DNA from: Dehalococcoidia bacterium
Lineage (GTDB): Bacteria > Chloroflexota > Dehalococcoidia > UBA2979
Direction: 5' to 3'
DNA: 60,968 bases
Assembly (NCBI GenBank): GCA_019694855.1
Contig: JAIBBD010000006.1
Location: 1-60,968 of the forward strand
Made by a program: the position numbers and the translations under genes. Positions 17,068 to 25,982 of the stretch are shown here, one piece after another (positions within the stretch are counted from its first letter, which is position 1; every line of letters begins with the position of its first letter). The notes beneath the pieces were generated by a model, which saw nothing but the letters and a program-made list of their open reading frames with translations, was not told the DNA's origin and ran no database searches.

Positions 17068-18120
17068 ATGGCAGCTGCAACGCCGCTGGTCCGAGTCCTG
17101 GGTCCCGGCCGCAACATCGGCAAGACCTGGTTGGCGTCGCATCTCATCGAGGAGCTGGTCGCCCGCGGATACCGCGTGGGGGCCATCAAGAGCTCACACC
17201 ACCTCGTGCCGCCGGACCGCGAAGGCTCGGACACCGCGCTGTTCGGACTGGCCGGAGCGCAGCCCGTCGTCTTCGCTGCCGGGGACGGCACACTGACGCG
17301 AGCAGAGCCGAGCCGCGACCTCGGCCGGCTCGTCGCTGAGCTCCCGCCGACGCTCGATGTCGTGGTGGTGGAGGGGTTCAAGGCCGACCCGCTCGGCGCG
17401 CGCATCGAGATCGTGCCCGGGACGCCCGAGTCTGCCGTCCGCCTCTGGACGATGGACGGCGTCCTCGCCTACGAGGGCGGAATGAGTGACCTCGACCGGC
17501 TCAGCGATGCCCTCTGCTGCGCCCTCGGGATTTCCGCCAGCGGCGACGAGCTGGTGCGTGCTGACATCCGGCGGGCGGCGCGAGTGCATGGCCACCGCTG
17601 TCCTGGACTTACGCTCGGGGTCCGCATGGCCCGCTACGCGGCCCGGTATCTCGAGGTCTCGCCGGAGCCGTCGCCGTCCGGGCTCGTGGTCGAGGTGGAG
17701 ACGGCGCGCTGTGCGACCGACGCGATCGCGGCGGTGACCGGCTGCACGACGGGCAATCGACGGCTGCTGGTGAACGAGTACGGCAAGCTCGCGGCGACCT
17801 TCTCCTTCGAGGGGCGGGCCGTCCGCATCGCCGCCCGTGCCGGGCTGCGCGAACTGGCGTTGCTGGACGCGGCCTGCGAGCACAGCGCGCACGCCCAGGA
17901 CCAGGCCTACCGCACGTTCGCCGACGAGACGCTGTTCGACGCCGCGCCGGCGGAGCCGCTACCCACTCCCGACCACCACCGCGGCGGACGGGGGCTCTGC
18001 GAACGCTGCGGCGAGGAGGTCGCTGCGCCTGCCCTCGAACGCACGGCGTCCGGGTCGTTCTGCCGGCCCTGCGCGGTGGCCACAGGCGCCAACTCCCCGA
18101 GGCTGACTGCCGTCCACTGA
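17068..18120 (+). CDS. mobB: MobB-FmdE fusion protein (molybdopterin guanine dinucleotide synthesis)
   Basis: The protein is 350 aa from the ATG at 17068. The N-terminal domain (about residues 1-160) is MobB, a GTP-binding P-loop protein of Mo-cofactor maturation: Walker A GPGRNIGKTWLASHL (residues 12-20 for the motif) and VVVVEGFKADPLGARIEIV. The middle domain (about 165-290) is FmdE-like, with the diagnostic HGHRCPGLTLGVRMARYAARY and AVTGCTTGNRRL. The C-terminus has a zinc-ribbon CERCGEEV...FCRPCA (about 312-340). It diverges from the molybdoenzyme operon, so a role in supplying its bis-MGD cofactor is a reasonable inference. Alternative starts are GTG 16945 and ATG 17041. Confidence 0.88.
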   Translation: MAAATPLVRVLGPGRNIGKTWLASHLIEELVARGYRVGAIKSSHHLVPPDREGSDTALFGLAGAQPVVFAAGDGTLTRAEPSRDLGRLVAELPPTLDVVVVEGFKADPLGARIEIVPGTPESAVRLWTMDGVLAYEGGMSDLDRLSDALCCALGISASGDELVRADIRRAARVHGHRCPGLTLGVRMARYAARYLEVSPEPSPSGLVVEVETARCATDAIAAVTGCTTGNRRLLVNEYGKLAATFSFEGRAVRIAARAGLRELALLDAACEHSAHAQDQAYRTFADETLFDAAPAEPLPTPDHHRGGRGLCERCGEEVAAPALERTASGSFCRPCAVATGANSPRLTAVH

Positions 18121-18279
18121 GCAACGACCGCTGGGCATATCTTGTGGACGAGTCGTGCAATTACATTCGTGATCTGTTAGAGTCCCGCCGGCGATGCCGA
18201 TTGTGATGACCAGGCGAGGCGCCGTCAGCCATCACGGTGGGCGTCGTGCTTACACGCTCTCGAGCGGCGGGAGTGGGGG

Positions 18280-21200
18280 ATGGTCTGGACACAGCTCGCG
18301 CGAGCGTGCCGAGGTGCGCACGCGACGCGGGCCGCCTTGGTGGCGGCATTCATCGGGATCGTGCTCTGGCTGGCGCCGGGATCGTTCTGGTTCGGCCCAG
18401 CGCCGGGCTACGGACATGGCACGGTCGATCAGGAGTTCCCTGGGCCGTTCGGCGCGGGATCACCGCTTGGCACCGAGACGTGGCGAGCGCAGAGCTTCAC
18501 CCCAGCACAGTCGACCCTCGTCGCGCTCGACATCTTCCTGACCACCGATGGCCAGACAACCGCGACGGAGCAGGCGGTCTCCCTCTCGATCCGCGAAGCT
18601 ACATTCGCAGGGGAGTGGGGCACAGTCCTTGGTACCGGCAGCGGGAAGGTACCCGCGGGAACCTCAGCTATTCCCTCCGCGCCCCATCCTCTGCACATCG
18701 ACTTGGCGGCGCCAGTGACGCTCACAGTCGGTACCACCTACGTGATCCAGATCAATCAAGCGCCTGACCTCTTCTGGGCAGTCAGCACGTCGGGTGGATA
18801 CGCGGGAGGAAGCGGCTACCTCGGGACGCAGGCTTATCCAACCATCGACTTTGGCTTCCGCACCTACTACGAGCCGGCTGCCCCGAGCGACACCACGCCG
18901 CCTGTCATCAGCTACACCCTCTCGTCGCCACTTCCGGCGAATGGCTGGTATCGCACGGACATCACGCTCGATTGGACGGTCGCCGACAACGAATCGACGC
19001 CGGCCGTCGATGGCTGCGAGGACCGCACGGTCACCTCAGATCGAGATCAGGCTGCGTACTCCTGCTCCGCCTCGAGCGCCGGCGGAAGCGCCGGGCCGGT
19101 CACGGTCACGTTCGGCCGCGACACCGTGGCGCCGACGATCGAGGCGACCGTCACGGCGGGCACGCGATCGAACGGCTGGTACCGCAGCGACGTCAGCGTC
19201 GGCTTCACCTGCTTCGACGACCGGTCGGGCATCACTGACGGGGGCTGCCCGGCGACGCAGATCCTGAGCACCGAGGGCAGCGCCGTGGCCTCGACGGCGC
19301 GGACGGTCATGGACCGCGCGGGTAACGAGAGCGCGTCGAGCAACGTCGTGACGGTACAGATCGACCAGAGCCCGCCCATCGTAAGCGTCACCCCGAGCCG
19401 CTCGCCGGACGTCGAGGGTGCGTACGATCACGAGGTCAGCTTCACCGCGAGTGGCGAGGACGGCGCCGGCTCAGGCATCGCTTCTTGTGATCCGACAGCA
19501 ACCTACTCCGGTCCCCCGGACGAGGATGCGTCGGTGGAGATGACCTGCACCGACCTCGCGGGCAACATCGGACATGCCACCTACCACTTCACATTCGTCG
19601 AGCCGTCAGACACGACCAAGCCGACGATCAGCGCGGCCATCACCTCGGGGACGAAGGGCAGCGGCGACTGGTACGTGAGCAAGGTCGTGGTGCATTTCAC
19701 CTGCGACGACGAAGACTCGGGCATCCCGGACGGCAACTGTCCCGAGGACGAAACGCTCAGCGCGGAAGGAGCCGCAGTCTCCTCGACGGCTCGAACGGTC
19801 TTCGATGCGGCAGGCAACGAGAGCGAGCCAAGCAACGTCGTCACGGTGAGCATCGACCGCACGCCGCCGAACGCGCAGGCGGACGTCACTCCCGTGCCCA
19901 ACCCCGCCGGCTGGCACAGCACGGGAGTGACCGTGACCTTCTCTGGATCGGATGCCATCTCCGGCGGCGTGGTGTGCGACCCTCCGGTGACGCTCACCTC
20001 GGATGGCGCGGGCCAGTCCGCGAGCGGATCCTGCGCCGATCTCGCAGGCAACACGCAGTCGGCCACGGCGATTCACATCAACATCGACCGCACGAAGCCC
20101 TCTGTGACGATCTCGCCGGACCGATCGCCCGACAGTGCCGCCGGGTACGACCACCCCGTGGCGTTTACCGCCAGCGCATCCGACGGTGGCTCGGGCGTCG
20201 CGTACTGCGACCCGCCCGAGAGCTACAGCGGCCCGCTGTCATCGAGCGCCTCGGTTGAGATGTCGTGCGCCGACAACGCCGGGAACATCGGTTCAGCCAC
20301 GTTCGAGTTCAAGTACGTCGACAGCACGCCGCCGGTCATCGGGTTCACGCTCTCGCCGTCCCTGCCGGCCGGCGGCTGGTACAGCTCGAACGTGACCCTC
20401 ATATGGTCGGTGACTGAGGCCGAATCCAGCGACACGCTGCTGCTGGTGGGGTGCGTGAACCAGGCCGTGACGGCCGACCGCCCATACACGAAGTACAGTT
20501 GCGGCGCCTCGAGCGCCGGCGGCGAGGCGAGCGTCGTTGAGGTCGAGTTTGGCCGCGACGCGACGAAGCCAGCGCTGGCAGCCGAGGTGCTGGGCACGGC
20601 GGGTGCCGGCGGCTGGTTCACCGGCGACGTGACGGTGCGCTTCACCTGCACGGATGCTGGCTCCGGCGTCGCGTCCGACACCGTCCCGGACGCTACGCTC
20701 AACTCGGAGGGCGCGAGTCAGTCGGTCACGAGCGGCGGCTCGTGTGCCGACCACGCGGGTAACGTCGCGGACCCGCTCACGGTCAGCAACATCAACCTCG
20801 ATACGACTGGCCCGAACGCGACGCTCGCCGTTGTGAGCGGGACGCTGGGTCTCAACGGTTGGTACACATCGGACATCGTCGTACGCACCTCGGGCAGCGA
20901 CTCGACCAGCGGCCCGGTCACCTGCACCGCCGACCAGACGCTCACGGTCGACATCCAGACGCGCACGTTCGAGGGGTCATGCACGAATGCGGCTGGTCTG
21001 GCGACCGGTGCCTCGTCGCTCACGGTGAAGCTCGACAAGACCGCGCCGCAGCTCGCCCCGGCATTGTCGCTGGCGAGCGTCACGAGGGGCGGCGCGCTCA
21101 CGGTCGAGCCGAACGCGAGCGACGCCACCTCGGGAATCGCCAGCTCGAGCTGCGGCAGCATCGACACCAGCGTGGTCGGCAAGCACAGCCTCGCCTGCAG

Positions 21201-21528
21201 CGCGACGGACCGTGCGGGCAACTCAGCGACTTCGAACGTCACCTACGAGGTGACAGCTGGCGCCGGCGCGATCGTCTACGGCGCCCCGCCGCCTCGAACC
21301 GGCGGCTACGGCACGTTCTCGTTCACGGGCGGGACGTTCGAGGAGCTGCTGGCCGCCTCGGGCTGCCCGCGGACCAGCGCGGTGTTCTTCTACAACAAGA
21401 CGGACGGCGCGTTCGCAGTGTGGATCCCCGGAGCCGAGGTGCAGGCGGTCAACGCCGAGTTCCTCGCGCTCTTCGGCAACTCGCCGCCGCTTCCGGATGG
21501 GAGCATCTTCACCGCAAGATGCGTCTGA
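18280..21528 (+). CDS. Secreted multi-repeat Ig-like surface protein
   Basis: The 1,082-aa protein has an N-terminal hydrophobic export segment (ALVAAFIGIVLWLAPGSFWFG, about residues 19-39) and a roughly 160-aa beta-rich domain (SFTPAQSTLVALDIFLTTDG). Ten Ig/cadherin-like repeats of 70-95 aa follow, each opening with D-x-T-x-P-P or a variant (SDTTPPVIS, IDRTPPNAQ, VDSTPPVIG, LDKTAPQLA). Repeats fall into types: 1 resembles 7, 2 resembles 4, 3 resembles 6, showing module duplication. Paired Cys within repeats suggest disulfides. The last 90 aa form a distinct C-terminal domain (GGTFEELLAASGCPRTSAVFFYN). No LPXTG or PEP-CTERM sorting signal is seen. A surface or extracellular adhesive role is inferred. 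Confidence 0.8.
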   Translation: MVWTQLARACRGAHATRAALVAAFIGIVLWLAPGSFWFGPAPGYGHGTVDQEFPGPFGAGSPLGTETWRAQSFTPAQSTLVALDIFLTTDGQTTATEQAVSLSIREATFAGEWGTVLGTGSGKVPAGTSAIPSAPHPLHIDLAAPVTLTVGTTYVIQINQAPDLFWAVSTSGGYAGGSGYLGTQAYPTIDFGFRTYYEPAAPSDTTPPVISYTLSSPLPANGWYRTDITLDWTVADNESTPAVDGCEDRTVTSDRDQAAYSCSASSAGGSAGPVTVTFGRDTVAPTIEATVTAGTRSNGWYRSDVSVGFTCFDDRSGITDGGCPATQILSTEGSAVASTARTVMDRAGNESASSNVVTVQIDQSPPIVSVTPSRSPDVEGAYDHEVSFTASGEDGAGSGIASCDPTATYSGPPDEDASVEMTCTDLAGNIGHATYHFTFVEPSDTTKPTISAAITSGTKGSGDWYVSKVVVHFTCDDEDSGIPDGNCPEDETLSAEGAAVSSTARTVFDAAGNESEPSNVVTVSIDRTPPNAQADVTPVPNPAGWHSTGVTVTFSGSDAISGGVVCDPPVTLTSDGAGQSASGSCADLAGNTQSATAIHINIDRTKPSVTISPDRSPDSAAGYDHPVAFTASASDGGSGVAYCDPPESYSGPLSSSASVEMSCADNAGNIGSATFEFKYVDSTPPVIGFTLSPSLPAGGWYSSNVTLIWSVTEAESSDTLLLVGCVNQAVTADRPYTKYSCGASSAGGEASVVEVEFGRDATKPALAAEVLGTAGAGGWFTGDVTVRFTCTDAGSGVASDTVPDATLNSEGASQSVTSGGSCADHAGNVADPLTVSNINLDTTGPNATLAVVSGTLGLNGWYTSDIVVRTSGSDSTSGPVTCTADQTLTVDIQTRTFEGSCTNAAGLATGASSLTVKLDKTAPQLAPALSLASVTRGGALTVEPNASDATSGIASSSCGSIDTSVVGKHSLACSATDRAGNSATSNVTYEVTAGAGAIVYGAPPPRTGGYGTFSFTGGTFEELLAASGCPRTSAVFFYNKTDGAFAVWIPGAEVQAVNAEFLALFGNSPPLPDGSIFTARCV

Positions 21529-21564
21529 GGGCACCGAGCCCTCACCGGAGCGAAAGGCGTCGCG

Positions 21565-22065
21565 ATGCCGCTGCGGGCTGCCCGTGAGGCCGACCTCGAC
21601 ACCATCGTCGAGCTCATCCGCGCGCTCGCCGAGTACGAGCGCGAGCCGGACGCCGTGCGGCTCGACCCCGAGGAGCTGCGGCGCCACCTGTTCGGCGCGC
21701 GGCCGTTCGCGGAGGTCCTGCTCGCCGAGGATGCGAGCGGCGCCAACGTCGGGTTTGCCCTCTTCTTCCACAACTTCAGCACCTGGGAAGGCAAACCAGG
21801 CATTCACCTCGAGGACCTCTTCGTGCGGCCGGAGTGCCGCGGGCTCGGCTACGGCAGGGCGCTGCTATCCGCCGTCGCGGAGCTTGCGGTTGCCCGCGGC
21901 TGCGCGCGCCTCGAGTGGGCCGTGCTCGATTGGAACGAACCGGCGCTCGGCTTCTACCGCCGCCTCGGCGCGCAGCCACTCGAGGAGTGGACGACACATC
22001 GCGTCGAGGGGGACGCCCTCCACGCCCTCGCGACGATCCCCGGCACGTCGAGCGACACGAAGTAA
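21565..22065 (+). CDS. GNAT family N-acetyltransferase, diamine acetyltransferase-like
   Basis: The 166-aa protein starts MPLRAAREADLDTIVELIRALAEYE, typical of the spermidine/diamine acetyltransferase subgroup of GNAT enzymes. It contains GFALFFHNFSTWEGKPGIHLEDLFVRPECRGLGYGRALL, where the R-x2-G-x-G/A acetyl-CoA loop is ECRGLGYGRAL. LEWAVLDWNEPALGFYRRLGA near the C-terminus completes motif B. The substrate may be polyamines or thialysine, by analogy only. The gene follows the surface-protein gene by 36 bp and faces the convergent gmk. Confidence 0.86.
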   Translation: MPLRAAREADLDTIVELIRALAEYEREPDAVRLDPEELRRHLFGARPFAEVLLAEDASGANVGFALFFHNFSTWEGKPGIHLEDLFVRPECRGLGYGRALLSAVAELAVARGCARLEWAVLDWNEPALGFYRRLGAQPLEEWTTHRVEGDALHALATIPGTSSDTK

Positions 22066-22142
22066 GCGTTGAGGGGATCGCGACCCCGCCGCTCCGCTGG
22101 AGCCGCGTTGAGCCGGGGCCGGTCGATCCTCTCGACCGCCGG

Positions 22143-22772
22143 CTACCGCGCCGCGCCGACCGGCGTGCAGCCCGAATCGTGACGGGACGCCTGCACGCGC
22201 CGCCGTTCGTCGGCGACGATTCGGATGACGGCGGCGATGGTGGCATCGAGGTCTCCCTCGACGTTCTCGACGACGTGGTCGAAGAGGTCGGTCCGCGTGA
22301 GCTCCTCGCGTGAAGCGGCGACGCGGCGTTCGAGGTCGGCATCGTCGTGTGCCTCGCCGCGCCCGCGCAGACGGCGTTCGAGGTGTTCGAAGCTGTCGGG
22401 CACGAGCATGATGTAGACCGCCGCGGGCAGCAGCTTCCGCAGCGAGGCGACGCCCTGCACGTCCACCCGAACGACCGCGTCGCCACGATCGAGGGCCTGT
22501 TCCAGCTGGGTGCGCGGCAAGCCGTACAGGTTTCCGTAGATGAACGCGTGCTCAAGGAGTTCGCCCGCATCGATACGGCGGCGGAATTCCTCGGGAGTCA
22601 CGAAGACGTAGTCGCGCCCGTCCACCTCGCCCGGACGGGGCGCCCGGGTCGTCATGGTGACGGGGCGGGAGAACTCAGGGTGTTCCGCGAGCAGGCGGTC
22701 GACGAGCGTGTCCTTCCCGACCCCGGAGGGCCCGGAGATGACGACCACGAGGTGCGGTGGGACCTCGGCCAA
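22143..22772 (-). CDS. gmk: Guanylate kinase
   Basis: Guanylate kinase phosphorylates GMP to GDP. The 209-aa protein has the P-loop SGPSGVGKDTLVDRLL, the GMP-binding SRPVTMTTRAPRPGEVDGRDY and VRVDVQGVASLRK. The start appears to be TTG at 22772, two bases after the remA stop. A C-terminal tail (ASRHDSGCTPVGAAR) is non-conserved. It is the distal gene of the M50-HD-tyrA-aroA-remA-gmk run; adjacency of remA and gmk is seen in several phyla. Confidence 0.95.
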   Translation of the reverse strand: MAEVPPHLVVVISGPSGVGKDTLVDRLLAEHPEFSRPVTMTTRAPRPGEVDGRDYVFVTPEEFRRRIDAGELLEHAFIYGNLYGLPRTQLEQALDRGDAVVRVDVQGVASLRKLLPAAVYIMLVPDSFEHLERRLRGRGEAHDDADLERRVAASREELTRTDLFDHVVENVEGDLDATIAAVIRIVADERRRVQASRHDSGCTPVGAAR

Positions 22773-22774
22773 GC

Positions 22775-23035
22775 TCAGCTACCGTCGACGTTGCGCAGGG
22801 CGCCCACGCGGCCGGCGAAGGTCTCCGGCGTGATCGCCAGAAGCGCGACCCAGTCGTTGTCGAGCACGACGACGGCCTTGGTGCGGCGGCCGCTCGTCAG
22901 GTCGATGATGTGCCGCTCCTCCTTGCCGCGCTGGATCATGCGCTTCACGGGGGCGGATGCGGGCGTGGCAACCGCGACGACGCGGTTCAGTGCGAGATGG
23001 TTCTCGAATCCGACGTGGATCAGTTCGGTGGTCAT
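22775..23035 (-). CDS. remA: RemA-family DNA-binding regulator (DUF370)
   Basis: The 86-aa protein MTTELIHVGFENHLALNRVV...SAPVKRMIQRGKEERHIIDLTSGRRTKAVVVLDNDWV matches the RemA/DUF370 family, which in Bacillus activates biofilm-matrix and osmoprotection genes. The ATG at 23035 is supported by GAGGA eight bases upstream and by the conserved family N-terminus; the frame stays open upstream but only as aroA shadow. It lies between aroA and gmk, its usual gmk neighbour. Here its targets are unknown. Confidence 0.9.
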   Translation of the reverse strand: MTTELIHVGFENHLALNRVVAVATPASAPVKRMIQRGKEERHIIDLTSGRRTKAVVVLDNDWVALLAITPETFAGRVGALRNVDGS

Positions 23036-23045
23036 TGGCTGTTCC

Positions 23046-24377
23046 TCAACGAGATACGGCACCCTCCGCTGCCTGAAGACGTAGTAATTCCTCCCAGAAT
23101 TCAGGATACGACACCACAACAGCCCCTCCACCAACGATCGTGGAGACGCCGTCTGCGAGGACGCCCGCGGCCGCTCCCAGCATCGCCAGGCGATGGTCGC
23201 CTCGCGACTCCGCGCTGCCCGCGTGGAGGGTCGCGCCGCCCCGGACAAGCATGCCGTCGGGACGCTCCTCGACCTCTGCGCCGAAGGCGCGCAGCACCGC
23301 GGCTGTCGAGGCAACGCGGTCCGACTCCTTGACTCGCAGCTCCTCGGCGTCGCGGATCAGCGTCTCGCCCTCGGCCAGGGCCCCGGCCAGCGCGACGAGC
23401 GGAAGCTCGTCGATGGCGCGCGGCACGAGTTCGCCGCCCACCTCGATGCCCTTCAGCCGCGCCGAACGCACTCGGAGGTCGGCGACCGGCTCCCCGCCGG
23501 TGACGCGTTCCTCGATCAGGGTGATGTCGGCCCCCATCCCCCACAGAATGTCGAGGAGTCCGGTGCGCGTGGGGTTGATCCCCACGTTCATGAGCGTCAG
23601 CTCCGCGTCGGGATGCAGCGAGGCGAGCACCATCCACACGGCCGCCGTGCTGATGTCGCCGGGCACCGTAACGTCCACCGCCACCAGATCAGTCGCCGGC
23701 GGGGTCAGGGTGACTACGTGCCGGCCGCCATCCTCGACCGTCGCGATGCCCGCGCCCATGGCCGCGAGCATGCGCTCCGTGTGGTCACGTGATGCCGAGG
23801 GCTCAGACACGGTCGTGGGGCCGTCTGCCGCCAGGCCCGCGAGCAGCAGCGCGGACTTCACCTGCGCCGATGCGACCGCGGTATCGACGCGCTGGCCACC
23901 TCGGAGCGGCCCTCCCTGGACGACCACGGGCGGCAGGGTACCCGCCGCCCGTGCGGTGATCTCGGCGCCCAGTTGCGCCAGCGGGCGGACGACGCGCGCC
24001 ATCGGACGGCGGCGCAGCGAGTCGTCGCCAGTGAGCACCGAGAGCATCGGCAGGCCCGAGACGAGCCCTGTGAGCAGGCGCATCGTCGTGCCGGAGTTCC
24101 CGCAGTCGAGGACGTTGTCCGCCTCGTGCAGCCCGCCGCGGCCGCGGCCGTGCACGACCAGCACCCCGCCCCCGAGGTCCTCGATCTCCGCTCCCAGCGC
24201 GCGCATGCATTCGAGCGTCGACCGCGTGTCCGCCGCATCGAGGAAGCCGTCGATGCGGGCGTCCCCGGCCGCGATCGAGTTGAACATGATGGCCCGGTGG
24301 GTGACGGACTTATCGCCGGGAATGGCGATGGTGCCGCGCAGGCGGGCAGGGCGGCGCACTCGCATCTCATCGGACAT
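23046..24377 (-). CDS. aroA: 3-phosphoshikimate 1-carboxyvinyltransferase (EPSP synthase)
   Basis: The enzyme joins shikimate-3-phosphate and PEP in aromatic amino acid synthesis. The 443-aa protein has the substrate motif IPGDKSVTHRAIMFNSIA, LDCGNSGTTMRLLTGLV, ASAQVKSALLLAGLAADG and the catalytic RDAEELRVKESDR region. Its ATG shares one base with the tyrA stop. Clustering with tyrA makes a short aromatic-pathway unit. All expected active-site blocks are intact; I see no unusual replacement in them. Confidence 0.96.
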   Translation of the reverse strand: MSDEMRVRRPARLRGTIAIPGDKSVTHRAIMFNSIAAGDARIDGFLDAADTRSTLECMRALGAEIEDLGGGVLVVHGRGRGGLHEADNVLDCGNSGTTMRLLTGLVSGLPMLSVLTGDDSLRRRPMARVVRPLAQLGAEITARAAGTLPPVVVQGGPLRGGQRVDTAVASAQVKSALLLAGLAADGPTTVSEPSASRDHTERMLAAMGAGIATVEDGGRHVVTLTPPATDLVAVDVTVPGDISTAAVWMVLASLHPDAELTLMNVGINPTRTGLLDILWGMGADITLIEERVTGGEPVADLRVRSARLKGIEVGGELVPRAIDELPLVALAGALAEGETLIRDAEELRVKESDRVASTAAVLRAFGAEVEERPDGMLVRGGATLHAGSAESRGDHRLAMLGAAAGVLADGVSTIVGGGAVVVSYPEFWEELLRLQAAEGAVSR

Positions 24378-25405
24378 CAGCCGCGGCCTCCCGCCTTCGC
24401 GCGCCGCTCGGCTTCCGCGAGGCGCTCCTCGGAGCGGCGCGTCATCTCGCGGGCGCGCTCCGCCATCGTCCCGCCGAGGAGCAGGTCCATCAGGCTCGTC
24501 TCCGGCACGGCCGACCAGTGCGCCTCATCGATCTCCTTGCGGCCGATCGCACCGCTCATGAACGCGCCGTGCTCCAGGTTCGTCTGCGCGAAGACACGGA
24601 ACAGCTCCTGCTCGCCCTCGACGTCCGCGACCTGCCGTTGCAGACTGCGCAGCGTCTCGATGTAGCGTTCGATCCAGTGGATTAGCTGGGTGCGGTTGGT
24701 GACGGCAATATCGTGGGCCATCGCCGGGTCGGTGCCCGCGAGGCGTGACGTGTCCCGGAAGCCTCCGGCGGCGAGCATCGACAGCTCCGGCCAGGCCTCG
24801 GAGTCCCGCGTGAGCCGGAACAGCGCCGTCGCGACCATCAGCGGCAGGTGAGAGATCGCGGCGACGTAGGCGTCATGCTCCTCGGCATCGAGGAACATCG
24901 GGCGGGCGCCCATGGCGAGCGCGAGCCCCGTGACTACGTCGACCGCGTCCTCGGCGGCCTCGCTGGAAGGCACGATGGCCCAGCGAGCGCCCTCGAAGAG
25001 GGTCGCCTCCGCGGCGGAGGGCCCGGCTTCGGTCTTCCCCGCCATGGGATGGCCGCCCACGAACGAGGCCTCGGCCGGCAGCAGTTCGCGCGCCCAGCGC
25101 ATGACCTCAGCCTTCGTCGATCCGGTGTCGGTCGCGATCACCCCCGGCTCCAGCGCGGGCGCGACCTCCTGCATCAGGTCGCGGATCGCGAGGATCGGTG
25201 CGGCGAAGATCACCAGGCCCGCGCCCGTCACGGCCTCGCGCGGCGAATGCGCGACGCGGTCGATGGCCTTGCCGCGCTCAGCCGCCTGCGAGTGCTCGCG
25301 GAACGAGTCGAAGCCGACGACCTCGAGCTCGGGGCGCGCTGCTTTCAGACGCAGACCGATCGAGCCGCCGATGAGGCCAGTGCCGAGGATCGCGACCCGA
25401 GGCAT
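24377..25405 (-). CDS. tyrA: Prephenate dehydrogenase
   Basis: TyrA oxidatively decarboxylates prephenate on the way to tyrosine. The 342-aa protein starts MPRVAILGTGLIGGSIGLRLKAA, an NAD(P)-binding GxGxxG fold. It continues with DTGSTKAEV, FVGGHPMAGKTEAGPSAA and AISHLPLMVATALF, all family motifs. A charged C-terminal tail (TMAERAREMTRRSEERLAEAERRAK) forms a likely helix. There is no ACT domain, so direct tyrosine feedback at such a domain is not expected. It follows the HD gene by 58 bp. Confidence 0.94.
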   Translation of the reverse strand: MPRVAILGTGLIGGSIGLRLKAARPELEVVGFDSFREHSQAAERGKAIDRVAHSPREAVTGAGLVIFAAPILAIRDLMQEVAPALEPGVIATDTGSTKAEVMRWARELLPAEASFVGGHPMAGKTEAGPSAAEATLFEGARWAIVPSSEAAEDAVDVVTGLALAMGARPMFLDAEEHDAYVAAISHLPLMVATALFRLTRDSEAWPELSMLAAGGFRDTSRLAGTDPAMAHDIAVTNRTQLIHWIERYIETLRSLQRQVADVEGEQELFRVFAQTNLEHGAFMSGAIGRKEIDEAHWSAVPETSLMDLLLGGTMAERAREMTRRSEERLAEAERRAKAGGRG

Positions 25406-25463
25406 GACTCACCCCTCTCCCATGTATTCGATCAGTGTATCGAGGCCGAGGTGCTCGGCGGCG

Positions 25464-25982
25464 CTAGCACGCGCCGTCGGCGGCCATCAGGGCACTCAGC
25501 TCGGTGTCGCCGTCCGCCCCGGGGTCTTTGTGGCGTCGCACCAGCTCGACGACGCGAGGACGCGTCCCGCTCCCCTCGAGCAGCTCCGCACCAAGGCCCG
25601 CATGGTGCTCCAGCCGCCATAGCGCCTGCTGCCAGCGCCAGCCTCGCTCACGCTCGAGTGAGCGGCGGAGACGGATCGAGCACGCCCCGAGGAGGACGAA
25701 CGCGACGCGGTCCCACACGATGAGTGAGCCCTTTCCGACGTCATGCAGCAGCGCCGCCGCCAGCAGGTCGGCCGAGGGTGGAGTGCCCTTCGCCGCACCG
25801 CGCCGCTCGAGCCAGCGCACCATGTCCATCGAGTGACGGCGGTCGCGGCCCTGCATGGCGGAAAACAACAGGCGCTCACGCTCATTGAGGAGTCCGCAGA
25901 CGCGGGACACCTCGTCGGGCCGCAGCGCCCAGCGGAAGCCTCGGAAGAACTGACCCGAGCGGTATGCCGCGCTATGCCACAC
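25464..25982 (-). CDS. HD-domain protein
   Basis: The 172-aa protein has a metal-binding HD-type core: RRHSMDMVRWL supplies the first His, AALLHDVGKGSL the HD pair, and RLEHHAGLGAELL a further His pair. PRVVELVRRHKDPGADGD and LSALMAADGA complete it. Such proteins are phosphohydrolases of nucleotides or signalling molecules; the substrate is unknown. The predicted start overlaps the end of the M50 protease gene by 11 bp. It is probably transcribed with the M50 gene and tyrA. Confidence 0.8.
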   Translation of the reverse strand: MWHSAAYRSGQFFRGFRWALRPDEVSRVCGLLNERERLLFSAMQGRDRRHSMDMVRWLERRGAAKGTPPSADLLAAALLHDVGKGSLIVWDRVAFVLLGACSIRLRRSLERERGWRWQQALWRLEHHAGLGAELLEGSGTRPRVVELVRRHKDPGADGDTELSALMAADGAC

